From the NCBI GenBank assembly GCA_018136815.1, contig CM030944.1, positions 2,953,834 through 3,017,833 of the forward strand: DNA of 64,000 nt, given 5' to 3'. Below, in pieces: positions 22,140-34,060 of this stretch. Position 1 is the first letter of the stretch. Every line of letters starts with the position of its first letter. This stretch comes from Isochrysis galbana. Its lineage: Eukaryota > Haptophyta > Isochrysidales > Isochrysidaceae. A model generated the notes under the pieces. It did no database searches. It saw only the letters and a program-made list of their open reading frames with translations, and was not told where the DNA came from. A program made the translations under genes and the position numbers.

Positions 22140-22402
22140 AAGGAACTCGCGACAAACTTGGAATAAAAAGGTCACTCAGCGGCACAGGAGGAAGAGGAAG
22201 GTGAGAACATACCACTGGGGGCAGGTGCAGGTGCACCCCGCTCAACCCAACCCCCCACACACAACCTGAGCCCCTAACCCCTAAGTAGGGCACGAGGGGA
22301 GTTGCCGCAAGGTGGGTAGTGAGAGAGAGGAAGGGGAAAGGGCGTGGCTACGGAAGCGATAACCAGTGCCACGCGTGAGGCGAGAACATTAAGATTTTTT
22401 TT
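22140..22402 (+). mobile_element. Family-B retroelement 3' tail, copy B3
   Basis: Closely matches the tail of the complete element at 55735-57180: GGTCACTCAGCGGCACAGGA, GAGCCCCTAA, GCACGAGGGGAGTTGCCGCA, GGGCGTGGCTACG, a GTGCCACGCGTGAGGCGAGA block, ATTAAGA and a T run ending at 22402. Confidence 0.7.
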
Positions 22403-22957
22403 TTCATTTTTCAATCATAAGATCAATTACTGCTACTCAGGCGATGATGGCATTGTAGTGCAAGGAGACAAGGAGACAAACGTGCAAAGTAGGCGAGGCA
22501 GGCCAGGAGCAGGAAACGGAAACGCGACGGGAAAGGTACTTATACGAAAGAGCGAGAGTCAGCCGGTCGGTCAGTCATTTTAAAATAAAAGTAGAGGGTC
22601 GATCGCGGATGCGACAGCGTCTCGGCTCGCACCTCCCGTATGCGGCGGAGGGACCAAGAACCAGCACGGGACCACGGCCCATTACTACCGCACCGCTCGG
22701 CGGCGCTTTATGTCGACAAGCATTAGAAGTCGAAGCGCTGCTCAGTGGTCAATGGGATGCTCAGGCGAGCGCCCTGAGGCCTGAGGTTCAATCCTTATCC
22801 TTACGTTCCACAAGCCACTGGCGACTAGCGACAAGTGGCCAAACCCGCCGAGAGCCAAGCAAGAGCCAAGAATTCGTTCGCTCCAACCCCCCCGCATCCG
22901 CCCCTTGCCCCCCCTGGTATCTCCCCTCTCGTCGGACGCGCGCGCGTCGCGGCGCCG

Positions 22958-25900
22958 ATGGGGATGGAGTCTCTCGACGAGTCGGACCTTCTCTACGAGG
23001 AGGACCTGCTACGCAACGCGTACTCGCTCAAGTACTGGTGGCGGTACATGGAGGCGAAGCGACGCTCGCCGCCCCGCCAACGCAACCTCGTCGCCGAGCG
23101 CGCCCTCGCCTACCTGCCAGGTTGTTTCAAGATTTGGCATGCATACCTCGACGACCGGCGGGAGCAGACAAAGGCCAAGCCACCCGGCCATCCGGCGCAC
23201 CTGCGCGTGCATGCGGCGTACGAGAGAGCGCTCGTCTATATGTGCGCGCTGGCGCTGCACACCACAGCTGCGCCGCTACCGCGCGAGAGGGCGGCGGGGG
23301 GCCCTACAGACGGGCCATGGCGCACGTCAGCCTACCCCCCATTTCTCGCCACTCCTCATGCCCTCATCGCAGGCACAAGATGCCGCGCATCTGGCTGGAC
23401 TACCTCACACTCCTCTCTTCACAGCACCTGCACACCAAGACGCGCCGCGCTTTCGACCGCGCGCTCTGCGCGCTGCCCATTACGCAGCATGACCGTGTCT
23501 GGGAGCTTTACCTAGCCTACGCGAAGAAGTGCCCAGTGCCCGAGTCGGCAGTGCGCATCTACCGCCGCTTCCTTCAGTTTGACGGCGAGGCTGTCGAGGA
23601 ATACATCGATTTCCTGCTCGGCATTGGCCGAGTGGCCGAGGCGGCGCTCAAGCTTGCCGAAGTGCTCAACCGCGAGGGGTTCGTCTCCATCCGCGGCAAG
23701 TCGAGGCACAAGCTGTGGATGGAGCTGTGTGAACTGGTACGCAGGCGCAGCCATTTGCAGTTCTGTTTCGAGGGCGAATGGACTGGTGGTGCTGTGGTGT
23801 GGCCAGAAGCACAACCTTCCAGTCTTACTGCCCATCTGGTCCGCAGGTGACGAAGCATCCCACGGAAGTGAAAGGTCTGCGTGTTGAACCCATTATCCGG
23901 TCCGGTCTGCGCACTTTCACTGACGAAGCCGGCCACTTGTGGTGCGCTCTCGCCGACTACTTCATTCGCCAAGCGCTCTTTGAGCAAGCCAGGGACGTCT
24001 ACGAGGAAGGAATCGCGTCGGTGCTCACGGTGCGCGCCCCACCTAGTACTTAGCCCCGTGATCAGCTTGTGACATAATCGCCTGCCCTCCCAAGGCAACC
24101 CAGGACGCCAAGAGTGCATGTCTGCGCAGCCGCCGCCGCCTAGGCCTTGTCAGCGCCGGCGATGCCGATTTTCTGCTTGCGTTAATCCATGGAGACTGTG
24201 TGCACGTGTCAGGTCCGCGACTTTTCCATGCTCTTCGACGCCTACTCGCAGTTTGAGGAGTCACTCATCTCTGCACTCATCGAACGCCAAGCTCAACAAC
24301 AAGCAGAGGCGGAGCTCGAGTTGAGACAAGCTGCCTCTGGCAAGGAGGGGAACAAGGGTAGTGGAAGTGGAACAGCTGCAGAGGCCACGCAGCTGGAGCT
24401 CGATATGCGTCTGGAGCGGCTCGAGCGGCTGATAGAACGGCGACCTGAGCTGCTGTCCTCCGTTCTACTGCGTCAGAATCCACACTCGGTCCACGAATGG
24501 CTCAAGCGTGCGTCCCTCTTTGACAAAGAGCCCGCCAAGGCGATTCAGACTTACGCCGCAGCTGTCAAGACGGTCGACCCGAAGAAGTGAGCGGCTATTC
24601 CCAGATCTTATGCCGCTGTTTCGAAGCCACCACGCTTTTGCAGCATTATCCACACACCTTCCCATTCGCCAGCTCCGTGCCTCCGCTTCGTCCGCTGTGC
24701 TCGAGCGCGCAGTCATACTACCTTAGACTTCTCGTGTTCCAGGACGCTCATCTCTTCACCTGCCCTCCCACCCTTCAGGGCAGTTGGCAAGCTGGCGAGC
24801 CTCTGGCTTGGCTTCGCCAAGTTTTACGAGTCGCATGGTGACCTCAAGAATGCGCGCCTCATCCTGCGGAAGGCGTCGGCGGTCCCCTTTCGATCGGTGG
24901 AGGAGCTTGCTTCTATCTGGCAGGTGAGTTAGCATTCCCTCCTCGTCTCAAGACGGTGGGCGATGCGCCCCGATCATCCTGCTAGGAATCGGGCTACCCC
25001 CAACTTGTCGCCCATCTGCGCCCATCCGCTCCACCGCCAATTCATACACCCACGATTGCCTTGCTGCTGGCTTGCTCCACCTCGTCACTCCCCTGCATTA
25101 TCCAGGGCTGGGCGGAGATGGAGCTCCGCCACAAAAAGCACTCAGAAGCTCTTTCTGTACTTGCCGAGGCCACCACCATCCCGCCTGCCTCCAAGCGCGC
25201 GAACGAGAAGGACGGGCCTGTTCAGAACCGTTTGTACAAGTTCACGCGCTTGTGGGCCTTTTACGCGGATTTGCAGGCACGACACACACTCCCCTTGCGC
25301 CATGATATCGAGCTCGGGCCCAAACGCACGGATGTTGGCATTTCCTGTCGTGCATCCACATCGCCTTCACTGTCCCGTACCGGCTTGTCGTGCGTCGTCA
25401 GCGCAGCGCTGCGCCCCTCCCTTCCTCTTCCCCCGCCCTGTGGAAAATCACCACACAACAACTAGTCCCGATGTATGGCTTGCTCGACCTCTTCATGCAG
25501 GAGTCTCTTGCCGGCTTCGACGCCACGCGTGCTACCTACGACAAGATGGTCGACCTCAAGATCATTACACCACAGGTGGGAGCCAGTCCTGTCCTCAAGC
25601 CCTGTCATCGACGGGTTGTGCTTTCCTGCGGATGTCTTTGACTCGTGCCGTCTCGAGACCCGAGACGCGCTGCCCCGCAGCCGGCATTTTGGGTAGCCAC
25701 TGCTAGGCAGCTCACGGAAGAACGCGTTTTCCCGAACTACGCAGATCCTGCTCAACTATGCCGCCTTCTTGGAAGAACATCGGCACTTCGAGCTCTCTTT
25801 TCAGGCGTTCGAAAAGGGCGTCGGCCTCTTTAAGTATCCGCACTCCTTACCGATTTGGCTTACGTACTTGACGAAGTTCGCCAAGCGATTCGGTGGGGCC

Positions 25901-27143
25901 AAGCTTGAGCGCGGCCGCGATCTCTTCGAGCAAGCGCTTGACGGCTGCCCGGTCGACTCTATTCACCAGATCTACCTGCTCTACGCGAAGTACGAAGAGG
26001 AGCATGGCCTGGTAAGCGGCAGCCGCCGGCGCTGTCGACCACCATCTTGCACCCTGACCTCTTCGCACCTGCCTGTGCCTGCTCTCCGACGTCCATGCGG
26101 ATTTTCCGTGGCGACAGGTGCGCAACGCAATGGCCATCTACGACAGGGCCGCTCGCTCCGTCGCCATTGAGAAGCGCGCCGAAATATACTCGCTGTACAT
26201 CGCCAAAGCGGCGGAGTCGTTTGGTGTTACGAAGACGCGAGATATCTACGAGCTCGCCATCTCACAGCTACCCAGCTCGGAGCTGGCAACCATGTGCTTA
26301 CGTTATGCAAACCTGGAGCGAAAGCTGGGCGAGATCGACCGTGCGCGGGCCATCTACGCCCATGGGGCACAAGAGGTGGATCCTAGTAAAGCCGCGGGTG
26401 GGGCCGATGGAGGTGAGAGAACGGCTCGACTCCATGGCCGCCGCCGACGCCACTCCGCCTGCACGCACCGCAGCTGCATTTTGTAAACCTTTAGGCTCAC
26501 CTGTGCACCTGCCCTTTTTGCAGAAAACCCTTATTGGGCGGCTTGGCATGATTTCGAAGTCGCCCATGGCAATGAGGACACCTTTCGTGACATGCTCCGT
26601 CTGAAGCGTACCGTTCGTGCTGCCTTCGCCGACCGCGCTGTGGTCCTACCCGGAAACGTCGCGGGCGCGAAGCGACCGCGCGAGGAGGAGGAGGCACTCG
26701 GCGATTCGATGGCGCGCCTCGATGCGGAAGCGGCCGGCACTGAGAGCGGGGGCTTCGTCTCAGCGGGGCTCGTTGATAACTGGAGCATTGCGAGTGGAAG
26801 CGGCGGCGGCGACGCCCGTGGCGACGGCGGGGGCCCGGCCTTTACGCCGTCGGCCACCTTCGGTGGAGCTCGCCCCGGCTATGTTTTCAAGAAGGGGACG
26901 CAGGGTGTCGGCTACTACCGCGACGGCCCCACTGCGGGCGGGGATGGTGTTGATGGTAACGGAGGCGCTGGTGGCGGCGAAGAGATTGACATTGACGATG
27001 ACGATGAGGAAGAGCTTGAGCAGCGGGCCGTCCCTGCGGAGGTCTTTGGCTCGGCTGGACTGGGTGCGAGCGTCGGGGACGGGAGCAGCGAGCCCATGGG
27101 AGCATTGGAGCGGATGCGACGCAAACAAAGCGGGGCGTCTTGA
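22958..27143 (+). CDS. SYF1: Pre-mRNA-splicing factor SYF1 (XAB2)
   Basis: Ten exons join in frame to 925 residues: 22958-23241, 23373-23736, 23847-24029, 24213-24586, 24779-24923, 25106-25276, 25501-25575, 25745-26011, 26118-26412 and 26524-27143. The protein is built of HAT helical repeats and matches SYF1/XAB2 throughout: LLYEEDLLRNAYSLKYWWRY, ALVYMHKMPRIWLDYL, RDVYEEGI-TVRDFSMLFDAY, LWLGFAKFYE, LDLKIITPQ-type junction, and DFEVAHGNEDTFRDMLRLKR. SYF1 is a scaffold of the Prp19/NineTeen complex of the spliceosome; XAB2 also acts in transcription-coupled repair. The acidic, glycine-rich tail of about 180 residues is typical of the family end but longer. The intron after residue 507 has a GC donor (25277). 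The start is the ATG at 22958; a second in-frame ATG lies at 22964. Confidence 0.95.
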
Positions 27144-29200
27144 GATGTCTTCGGGCGGCCGACGGCGGAGCTTTCGCCCGGACAATCTGCGGCCTCAATC
27201 GAGGACAATGGCCGCTTCACCGCGAGCCACCCTAGACGAGCACGAGGCAGCGTTGCCTAGACTGCTTGTTCGTTCACCTTGCTTGAAAGTGGGACGTTGG
27301 CATCACACATCCACGCTTGCCACTTGCTCCTTGGGTTGCGGCTCATGACGGAGTGCAGTAATGCGAGATGTGGGAGATGTAAGCGTTCTGCCTGAGCTCG
27401 ATCTCAGGGGTGAGCATCGAGCCTCCACCAGCCGTTGGGCACGGCTAGCATGCCTCAATCGGCCTGCGATTGGCGCGCCCCAAGGGGCGGTGTTACACGA
27501 TAGCTACTTGCTACTTGCCATTATGAATCCTGCTTGTGCATTGGGGCGGTCAAACAGGGTTTTTCATTAGGGGTGAAAACGACCTCCGGGTTGGGGAAAT
27601 TTGAGGATTTCTTTCCGGTAGAAAGTAGTGTGGCGTGTGGAGCGGGAGAAGGAGGGGGTGACGGTGGCGTGGAGGTGGCCGTTGCAGGGTCTTGTTACAT
27701 TATGGCGTGGGCATGGGGTCTGCGGGCATGACGGCATGACGTCGGACGGGGCGAGGGAGAGCACACGAGGGACAGACACGAGGGGGTGCTCCCGTGCGAG
27801 AGCGCGAAGAAACAAAAGACACGGGAACGGGGAAAACGACGGACGGGGAGGGGCGCGGGAACTCTAGGAACAAAGGCGAAAAGCACTAATTAACGGAGCG
27901 GGGAAGGGATCGGGGGCTGGAGGGGCGGAGAGAGCGACGAGCGCGGGAGACTCCGGACCTCGCCGGCCAAGGAAAAAGGGGAACCGCTGGGGTCGCACGA
28001 GCATGAGACGAAGGGAATGAAGGGATCCCGGGTGGAACGGTGCACGGAGAGGCAAGAGGGAGAGAGGAGAGCGGGGGGTGAGGAAGGGAAAGACACGCTC
28101 TATAAATAGTGCGTGTCGCATGGTATGGAGACGCTCCTCCTACCCGCAATAGCGAATGGGCGCTTTTCGCCTTAAGTAAGGGAGGTGGAGGTGGCAAGGT
28201 GGCGAATGCGAACTTTGAACTTTTGCTTTTCGCCTTCAACCTTCAATAAAGCGTTTTATAGATACAAGAAACGTTTAGCGTTTCGCACCGATCGTATCAA
28301 AAATACTCATATGACTATGATGAATGAACCATGTCGTCGAACTATGGACACCGGAGCCCATTGAAGACGCGAACCTTAAAGCCCTTGGAGTATGTGTGCC
28401 ACTTTCCTCCACCATGGTGCAGGAGGCTACAGGCTACAAGTGCGTAATGCGTTTGATGGTAGTATGGCTCAGGTTGGAGCGCGCGGGAGCGCTCCGCTAG
28501 CATAAAGACATTTGAGACGACTGGGCGATCTGCAACGTTGCATTCACTCTTGTCAGAGGCTACAAGTTTCACGAGCTGAGGGTAGTCTATCATCAAGTAC
28601 GAGCTGCGTCTTCTTCAAGCCCGACGTCACGGGGCGTCCCATCCCCGTGCCCACCAAAGGTGCGCGTCTGATGGCCGCAGGAGAGAGGGACATTGCAATA
28701 ATTGAACAGGGCCCGTCGCAATCACCCTTTTAGCAATCACTCAGTCAAGCTTTTGAACTCGAGTAACCCCTCGCGCCTCGACTGGACAAGCGTGCCTTTA
28801 TACTTACTACCTCATTGTGCGAGGAGCAAACCTAGAGGATAGTGGTGCGGTTTGGCGCACCATGAGGCTGGGCGCCAAAATTACAACGCGCCCTTCGGCA
28901 AGCGTATTGACAAGTCAGGCGCCACAGCGCATTGCATTATTGGACTGGGGCATCGGCGGGTCGATAGTCCAAGAATTCTGAGACTTCTCCAACAAAACCA
29001 CAGTCAACGTCGTCCGGCATCTCTGAGGGACGCTGTAGCGTCACAATCTGGAAATGAACAAACGCATGGGGGCAAAAGAAGAAGATAAGACACACGATGC
29101 TCAAGATTGGGTCAGAGGGTACAGAAAAGATCGCCAGAGGAGGGTGAATAGGTTCCCCATCCGTAGCAAGGTAGATCCACTTCATGGGCGTAATGTGTGC
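27144..29200. other. Intergenic, no firmly supported gene
   Basis: Includes an inverted copy of the GGGCGGTCAAACAGGG end motif at about 27543. A TATAAATAG box at about 28100 has no assignable gene. A possible short frame on the minus strand lies at 28342-28593 (listed separately). Sequence at 28750-29200 lies 3' of the plastid-type gene and shows nothing recognisable. Confidence 0.4.
28342..28593 (-). CDS. Possible coding segment, unknown
   Basis: An ATG-started frame of 83 residues on the minus strand with a non-repetitive, protein-like composition (for example VSNVFMLAERS, EPYYHQTHYALVA, GGGKWHTYSKGFKV). No family is recognised. It could be a short gene, an exon or a decayed insertion; no supporting splice partner was found. 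Confidence 0.25.
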   Translation of the reverse strand: MIDYPQLVKLVASDKSECNVADRPVVSNVFMLAERSRALQPEPYYHQTHYALVACSLLHHGGGKWHTYSKGFKVRVFNGLRCP

Positions 29201-29731
29201 CTACCACACCTTGTAGGGTGTCTGCAACCCGCAGACAAGATGCTTGCGCTGCAATCGAAGACGTTTGGAGATCTTTGCCGCATGTTCAAGGATCAGGCGC
29301 TTTTGATACTGTGCGGCTTGTTGTAATGTGCCTGGTTGGGCAACTGCAATGCGTCCAACTAGAAGCCAATCATTGCCTTCCTCCGGTGGCTCTGTCGCAG
29401 AGCCAGGGAACGCGGTGGCCACCTGGGGATCAACACGTGCAAAGACATCGATCGAGATAGCACCCTCACGCTCCGTGAGGCGCTGGTAGGCAGTGGCCAT
29501 CGATTTCGAAGTGACCGCCTTTTTCTGGGCTGGTGCTTGCCCAAAGCCCGAGCTGCGCTTCGCCTTGCCACCTTGCTTCTGTGGCTTGGGCTTGGCACCA
29601 AATCCCACCATGCGGACGGGTACCGGCTGAGCGTCGCGGAGCGCCCGGATATACGACGGCGCAGTTCCGAGCGACAGGCAACACCCGCTGGCCACCGCGA
29701 GTGTAAGCAGAGCAATGAGACGGCCAGCCAT
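29201..29731 (-). CDS. Small predicted plastid protein, unknown
   Basis: Intronless as read, 176 residues, ATG at 29731. Residues 1-21 form a signal peptide (RLIALLTLAVASGCCLSLG), followed by a basic, hydroxylated stretch up to RMVGFG, the two-part leader expected for a plastid inside four membranes. The mature part has a lysine/glycine-rich linker (GFGAKPKPQKQGGKAKRSSG, FGQAPAQKK), NDWLLVGRIAVAQPG and QKRLILEHAAKISKRL. This layout resembles conserved uncharacterised plastid proteins of plants and algae, but I cannot name the family with confidence. The final ten or so residues may be intron read-through. Confidence 0.6.
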   Translation of the reverse strand: MAGRLIALLTLAVASGCCLSLGTAPSYIRALRDAQPVPVRMVGFGAKPKPQKQGGKAKRSSGFGQAPAQKKAVTSKSMATAYQRLTEREGAISIDVFARVDPQVATAFPGSATEPPEEGNDWLLVGRIAVAQPGTLQQAAQYQKRLILEHAAKISKRLRLQRKHLVCGLQTPYKVW

Positions 29732-30293
29732 GCTCTGGCTCTCTGCCTCTCTGCCTCTCGCTTCTCAGTCGGTTGCACCTTGGTTTCACACCAAGAGGCA
29801 GCTCGCGAAAGGCTGAAGCTCCTTCGCTGAGAGGCCGCGGTGCAGGCGAGGAGCGAGCGAGTGGGTAGCGGATGGAGGGGGGGAGGGGAGGGAGGGAGAG
29901 GGAGGGGAGAGCTGGAGGCTAGCGAGATCGATCGGCCGCTCGTGCGATCGGCCGCGTGCTCTCGCGCCCGGATACTCCTACGGAAAGACCTCAAATCTCT
30001 AGAGGAAGAGAGACCTACTGTAAGAGTAGGAGCATACCCAAACCTAGAGAAAGAGAGATTTGATATGTGAAGTTCCGTTTATATCCCCTTTCTTAGCGGT
30101 CTTCATCTTGCCAAGGTGACTGTAAAGTAAAGTCTTTTACTTTACTCCTACTCGTTTGATTTCAAATCACGGACGGACATATCATAGAGTCTAGGAGAAC
30201 TATGGAGTACAAGCTGCTACTGCAGTAGTATCTAGCATAGAGGCTTGCGCTTCGCAGAGCGGCCCGCTTCGCAGAGCGGCCCCCCCCCTTCCC
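29732..30293. other. Intergenic
   Basis: Should hold the promoter of the plastid-type gene, which reads leftward from 29731. A 16-bp tandem pair GCTTCGCAGAGCGGCC sits at about 30248-30282, directly before the transposase region. No gene and no terminal inverted repeat of the transposon could be seen. Confidence 0.4.
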
Positions 30294-32632
30294 ATGGCTC
30301 CCAGAGCCATCCCCAAGCCCCAGGGGAAGCCTAAGCCGGCCCCTGGGCACTATACTATCCAGGCCCGCGATCTCCGCGCCAGAAACCGCGCAGCCGCGCT
30401 CGAAGACGTCCGGAAGGCTGCAGCGTACTGCCGAGCGAACAGCGTCGGAGCCAAAGCAGCAATGGCCACAGGGATGTTCCCGCTGGCCGCTGGCAACGCG
30501 GCATAAGGTCACAGGAGAGCTGCAGAAAGCGCAGGGGGACGAGCAACGAACGCGCGACTCACACTCACAGATTCTCACAAATGTAGAGCGGCGCAAGCTC
30601 GCTGCATGGATCCTAGCGCGCGCTGACATGCATGAGCCCCAAAACAGGCACCAGATATCCGTCAAAGTGCGCGAGATGCTCGCGGAGCGGCACAGGTTCA
30701 ACCGGGCGAAGAAGTTCGGCAAGGGTACAGTCCTCCTCAACACACCCGAGCTCAACCACGTGAACTCCGACCTCGACCTCTCCCATACGTTCTTCCAACG
30801 CATCTTCCCGTGGTGGCGTGCTCACGGTATCGACATCGAGGAGGGCAGCTCAAGGCTCAAGGGCAGAAGAATATCGAAGGGGGAAGAAGTACACGGAGGA
30901 GGTTGTTCGTAACCACTTTCACGGCGAGTATGGTCTGGAGGCCGAGCTCATCGATGCAGGGGTCATGGACCCTGAGACCAAGGTAAGCATGCGCCCCCCT
31001 CCCCCGCCCCCCGCCCAGCACTCGCGTGTACATGCGCTAAGCATGCCCCCCTCTCGCTCACATGTACTCAGGTTATCAAGGACACCCGCCGCGTTTTAAA
31101 TGCGGACGAGACCCCGCAGGCCTTGGACGTCCCTCAACGCGGGCGGCGGGCGAAAGTGGCCAAGCGCAAGGGCAAGGCGGTCAAGCAGCGGGGGGGCAAC
31201 ACCAAGGAGTCAATCACGGTGATGATGACGTGGGATCTATCCAGGTGGAACTACGGCGTGCAGCTGGTGGTGAAGAGGAAGTGGGCAACTTCTGACTTGG
31301 CCGTTGAGCCACCTTTGGGGATGTGCACCTTTGACGATGGCGTCGACCTATTGCGTCGACAAACTCGGTCTTGTCTGCAAGTCCACGCCACCGAAGGCAT
31401 GCAAACGGAGGAAACGTTTTTGACGTATTTACGGCGGCTGAATGCTTGGATAGATCAGCGGAGCGCGGTCGAAGTGGCAGCCGGGGGCACGCCCATTGAG
31501 CGACCTGTGGTTCTTTTGCTCGATAATCATGCCTCCCGTTTTAGCGACGGGGTGTTAGAGGCCACCACAGGTCAAGCGGCCGAGCTCGGCATACGTATTT
31601 TCACGGAGGAATCCGGCACGTCCGGATTCCTCCAAGCCCTAGACCAATTCAGCTCCTCGTTTCACAGGTGCTACAACAAGGCTAGGGATGCGTACAAGGA
31701 CGCCTACCTTGCAGCACAAGGAAGGGAGCTCCAGACCCTTTCCCTCGCCGACTTCATATCCATATTGGGTGGTTCCAAGCGCCTCGGCGTCCCCGGGATG
31801 TTGTTCACATGGTGCGACCAGTACGACATCATAAAGGCGTGGAAGCGTGTAGGTGTGGCGGGGAATAGGCTGTGCCCAGAGCTCATTGACCGCTCACACT
31901 TTGTTGACCAATCGACGAACAGGGGCGTCTCGAGCAACGCGGACGTGTCCTCTCCAGGCCCGTCCACCCTTGCCGAGGCTAAGAAGACGCCGCCGGGCGT
32001 GCGGCGTGGAAGCTTGGCGGCCGCTGAAGCAAAAATGGCACAGCTTGAGGCTTTTGCTCGGAAGATGCAAGACAAGGCGGAGGCTCCTTATGACCCGTGA
32101 CCCGTCTCGTGGCGTGCTTTCTATGAGTTCAGCTAGTGGCTCGGGCGCTCGGGCGAGCGCAGGTGACGCGACCGATTGCGACTCGGACGCGGATAGCGAT
32201 GGTGACAACGGGACAGCGGGTCAGCGCAGGATCCGGCTGTTCGAGCTATCGGGCTCTTGGACCCTTAGAGATATGCAGGCAGAGAAGGCTAAGAGGCGCG
32301 CGTTAGCAACTCAGGGCGCTCAGGAGGCGCAAAGGCAAAGGAGGAAGGCAGCACGGCTTGAGCGGACTACCGTAGCAGATGAACTCGCGCAAGCGCGGGT
32401 AACCTCCTTCCGGGCATGTGAGATGATGTGTACGTGTGCGACTGATCCGTGCCCGTGGGTGGGTTTCATGTTGTGTTCATGTGGAAACTTGAAGAAAGGG
32501 GTGTGCAAGAAGAGGGAGTGTGTGCAGCGTCGAAAGGGTGCAGTTTCCGGGCTTGAAGGCGCCCTCGTGGCGCAAGAGGCTGCCGTGAGTGCCTGCCCCC
32601 CTACCCTTGATGTCGGGGCTGGTTTGTGAGGC
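30294..32632 (+). pseudogene. Degenerate pogo/DDE_1-type transposase
   Basis: A DDE_1 (pogo/Tc1-mariner group) transposase. The N-terminal helix-turn-helix/CENP-B part includes NVERRKLAAWILARAD. The catalytic core after a GT-AG intron (30983-31071) shows the acidic triad in context: VLNADETPQALD, VVLLLDNHASRF and FLQALDQFSSS. The C-terminal Cys-rich tail (CTCATDPCPW, CSCGNLKKGVCKKREC) lies in another frame. The coding region is broken: a frame change near 30500, a second near 30850, and a third between 32050 and 32100 where TGA ends the core frame. All three catalytic acids remain, so decay looks recent. No terminal inverted repeats were found. Confidence 0.75.
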
Positions 32633-32829
32633 TCCTGCTTTCGCGCGCGCGCTTGCGCATAACGTCACTGTGAGTCACCACCACCATCTTTTGAAAAAAG
32701 AAGCACATGTCGGCCTAGATAGTGGCAGGGGGCAACTTTCATCTAGTTGGAGCAACTTCTAGAGGTCTAAGGCTCAAATTTTAAGCTTTCCCATAGAAAT
32801 GGGGCCGTTTTGAGAAGCTCAAGCCTCTA

Positions 32830-33734
32830 TAGGGCCTAGTAAGAGTTTCGCGCCGGACCCCCCCAAGTTTCGCGCAAAAGTTTTGCAAAGTTTCGCACTA
32901 ATCCGCCCAAGTTTCGCAATAAGTTTTGCAAGTTTCGCGTCTTTTTCGAGGAGTTGTATGTTGTATGTACGTACATGCAATTTTAAATGTAGCTGTAGTT
33001 GGTTGCTGGGGCGCCATGATGCCCCGTACGCCCGCCCCCGGGCTCTGCCAGGGTGCCAGGGTCTTTGCAAGGCCTGCGGGGATATCTTCACCCGCACCTT
33101 CACCTGCGTCTGCGAGTGATACACTTGGTTGTAGCCACCCCGGAAATCAACCGGGAGACGAGACGATAGGGATCCGATAGGCACAAGGCACAACTAAGAA
33201 CTAAGTGCGCACCCAGGACAATCCCGACACGAGGAGGGAACCAAACAAAACGACACAAGTATACGAGCACGGCGCACAAAATACCTCGATAGGTAGGGCA
33301 ACGACATCTATAGATAGTCTATAGCGCATAACGAAAGGCCTCCCTCGAACTCGCACTCCGAGCCGGGCCCATGGGAGCAGAGTACCTGAGCACTTTGGCC
33401 GCACCCCCAAAACCAAAGTAAAAGGAACGAGGGGGGGAAGGTAAGGGGGCGAAGGAAAGGGAAGTAAGGGCGATGAACGAACGGGAGGTAGAAAGAGGAT
33501 GCCAGTCTAGCAATAGGTGTTAGCGTTAGCCCTGGATCTTTAGATTTTTTTCCGCTCCTCGTTACTTGCCTCTCGCCAGCGGCCAGCGGCGACCGTAACC
33601 GTAACGTCGTAACGGTAAGTTTCGCGGAGTTTCGCATACGGGCAATTTTGGGGCCCAAGTTTCGCGAAAGTTTCAGGGCCAAAAAAGTGACCCAAGTTTC
33701 GCGATGAGTTTCGCGAAACTCTTACCCGGCCCTA
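32830..33734. mobile_element. hAT-like non-autonomous transposon with TTTCGCG end arrays
   Basis: The termini TAGGGCCTAGTAAGAGTTTC and, inverted, TAGGGCCGGGTAAGAGTTTC match at 18 of 20 positions. The 8-bp direct repeat AGCCTCTA lies at 32822-32829 and 33735-33742. Both subterminal regions carry many AAGTTTCGCG-type words (at least six on the left and six on the right). There is no transposase frame. The middle contains a family-A LINE 3' end (about 33290-33552), a later insertion. Confidence 0.8.
33290..33552 (+). mobile_element. Non-LTR retrotransposon 3' end, family A copy 3
   Basis: Plus-strand fragment carrying the family 3' UTR (GCCGCACCCCCAAAACCAAA and a G/A-rich block) and the tail ATAGGTGTTAGCGTTAGCCC, TGGATCTTTAGA and a T run. 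It is nested in the hAT-like element at 32830-33734. Confidence 0.6.
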
Positions 33735-34060
33735 AGCCTCTACTACTACTCTATAGACGATAGTGTACTAGAGCCTACTCTACCCTAAGCACTGTGGTTT
33801 TCACAAAGTAGAGGGGGAGGGGGTGGGAGGAGAGAGAGAGAGAGAGGATAAGGCGGCAGAGAGCAGAGAACAATATGAGAGAAAGAAGAGACAGAGAGAG
33901 ACAGAGAACTACACGAGGGAGCAGAGAGAGGGGAGGGAGACAGAGAGACCGAAGGACAGAGGAGAGAGGAGAGAAGACTCGAATCGTTAGAGAACAAGAC
34001 TAGTCTCACAGTACTTTGGTAAAAACGTAAAAACGGGTCCTCTGCTCCTATTGTGTCTCG
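33735..34060. other. Intergenic, GA-rich
   Basis: Contains a GA-rich block (33810-33975) directly upstream of the DUF3293 gene, comparable to the CT/GA blocks before two other genes in the window. No gene. Confidence 0.5.

Larger units (their letters stand above)
20348..22957. other. Intergenic, filled with repeats
   Basis: In order it holds a family-B tail (20520-20640, minus), a minisatellite (20655-20790), a reverse-transcriptase remnant (21051-22110, minus) and another family-B tail (22140-22402, plus). The stretch 22403-22957 precedes the SYF1 start and should contain its promoter. The word GGTCGATCGCGGATGCGAC at 22597 recurs near 46070 and, in variant form, near 59548. Confidence 0.55.

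Noticed and set aside
22735-22800. tRNA gene or tRNA-derived SINE head (TGCTCAGTGG and GGTTCAATCC as A and B boxes)
   Set aside because: The box words fit loosely, but I could not pair a D stem or an acceptor stem, so there is no credible cloverleaf.
28100-28108. TATAAATAG promoter box
   Set aside because: No gene can be placed downstream on either strand, so a promoter call is unsupported.
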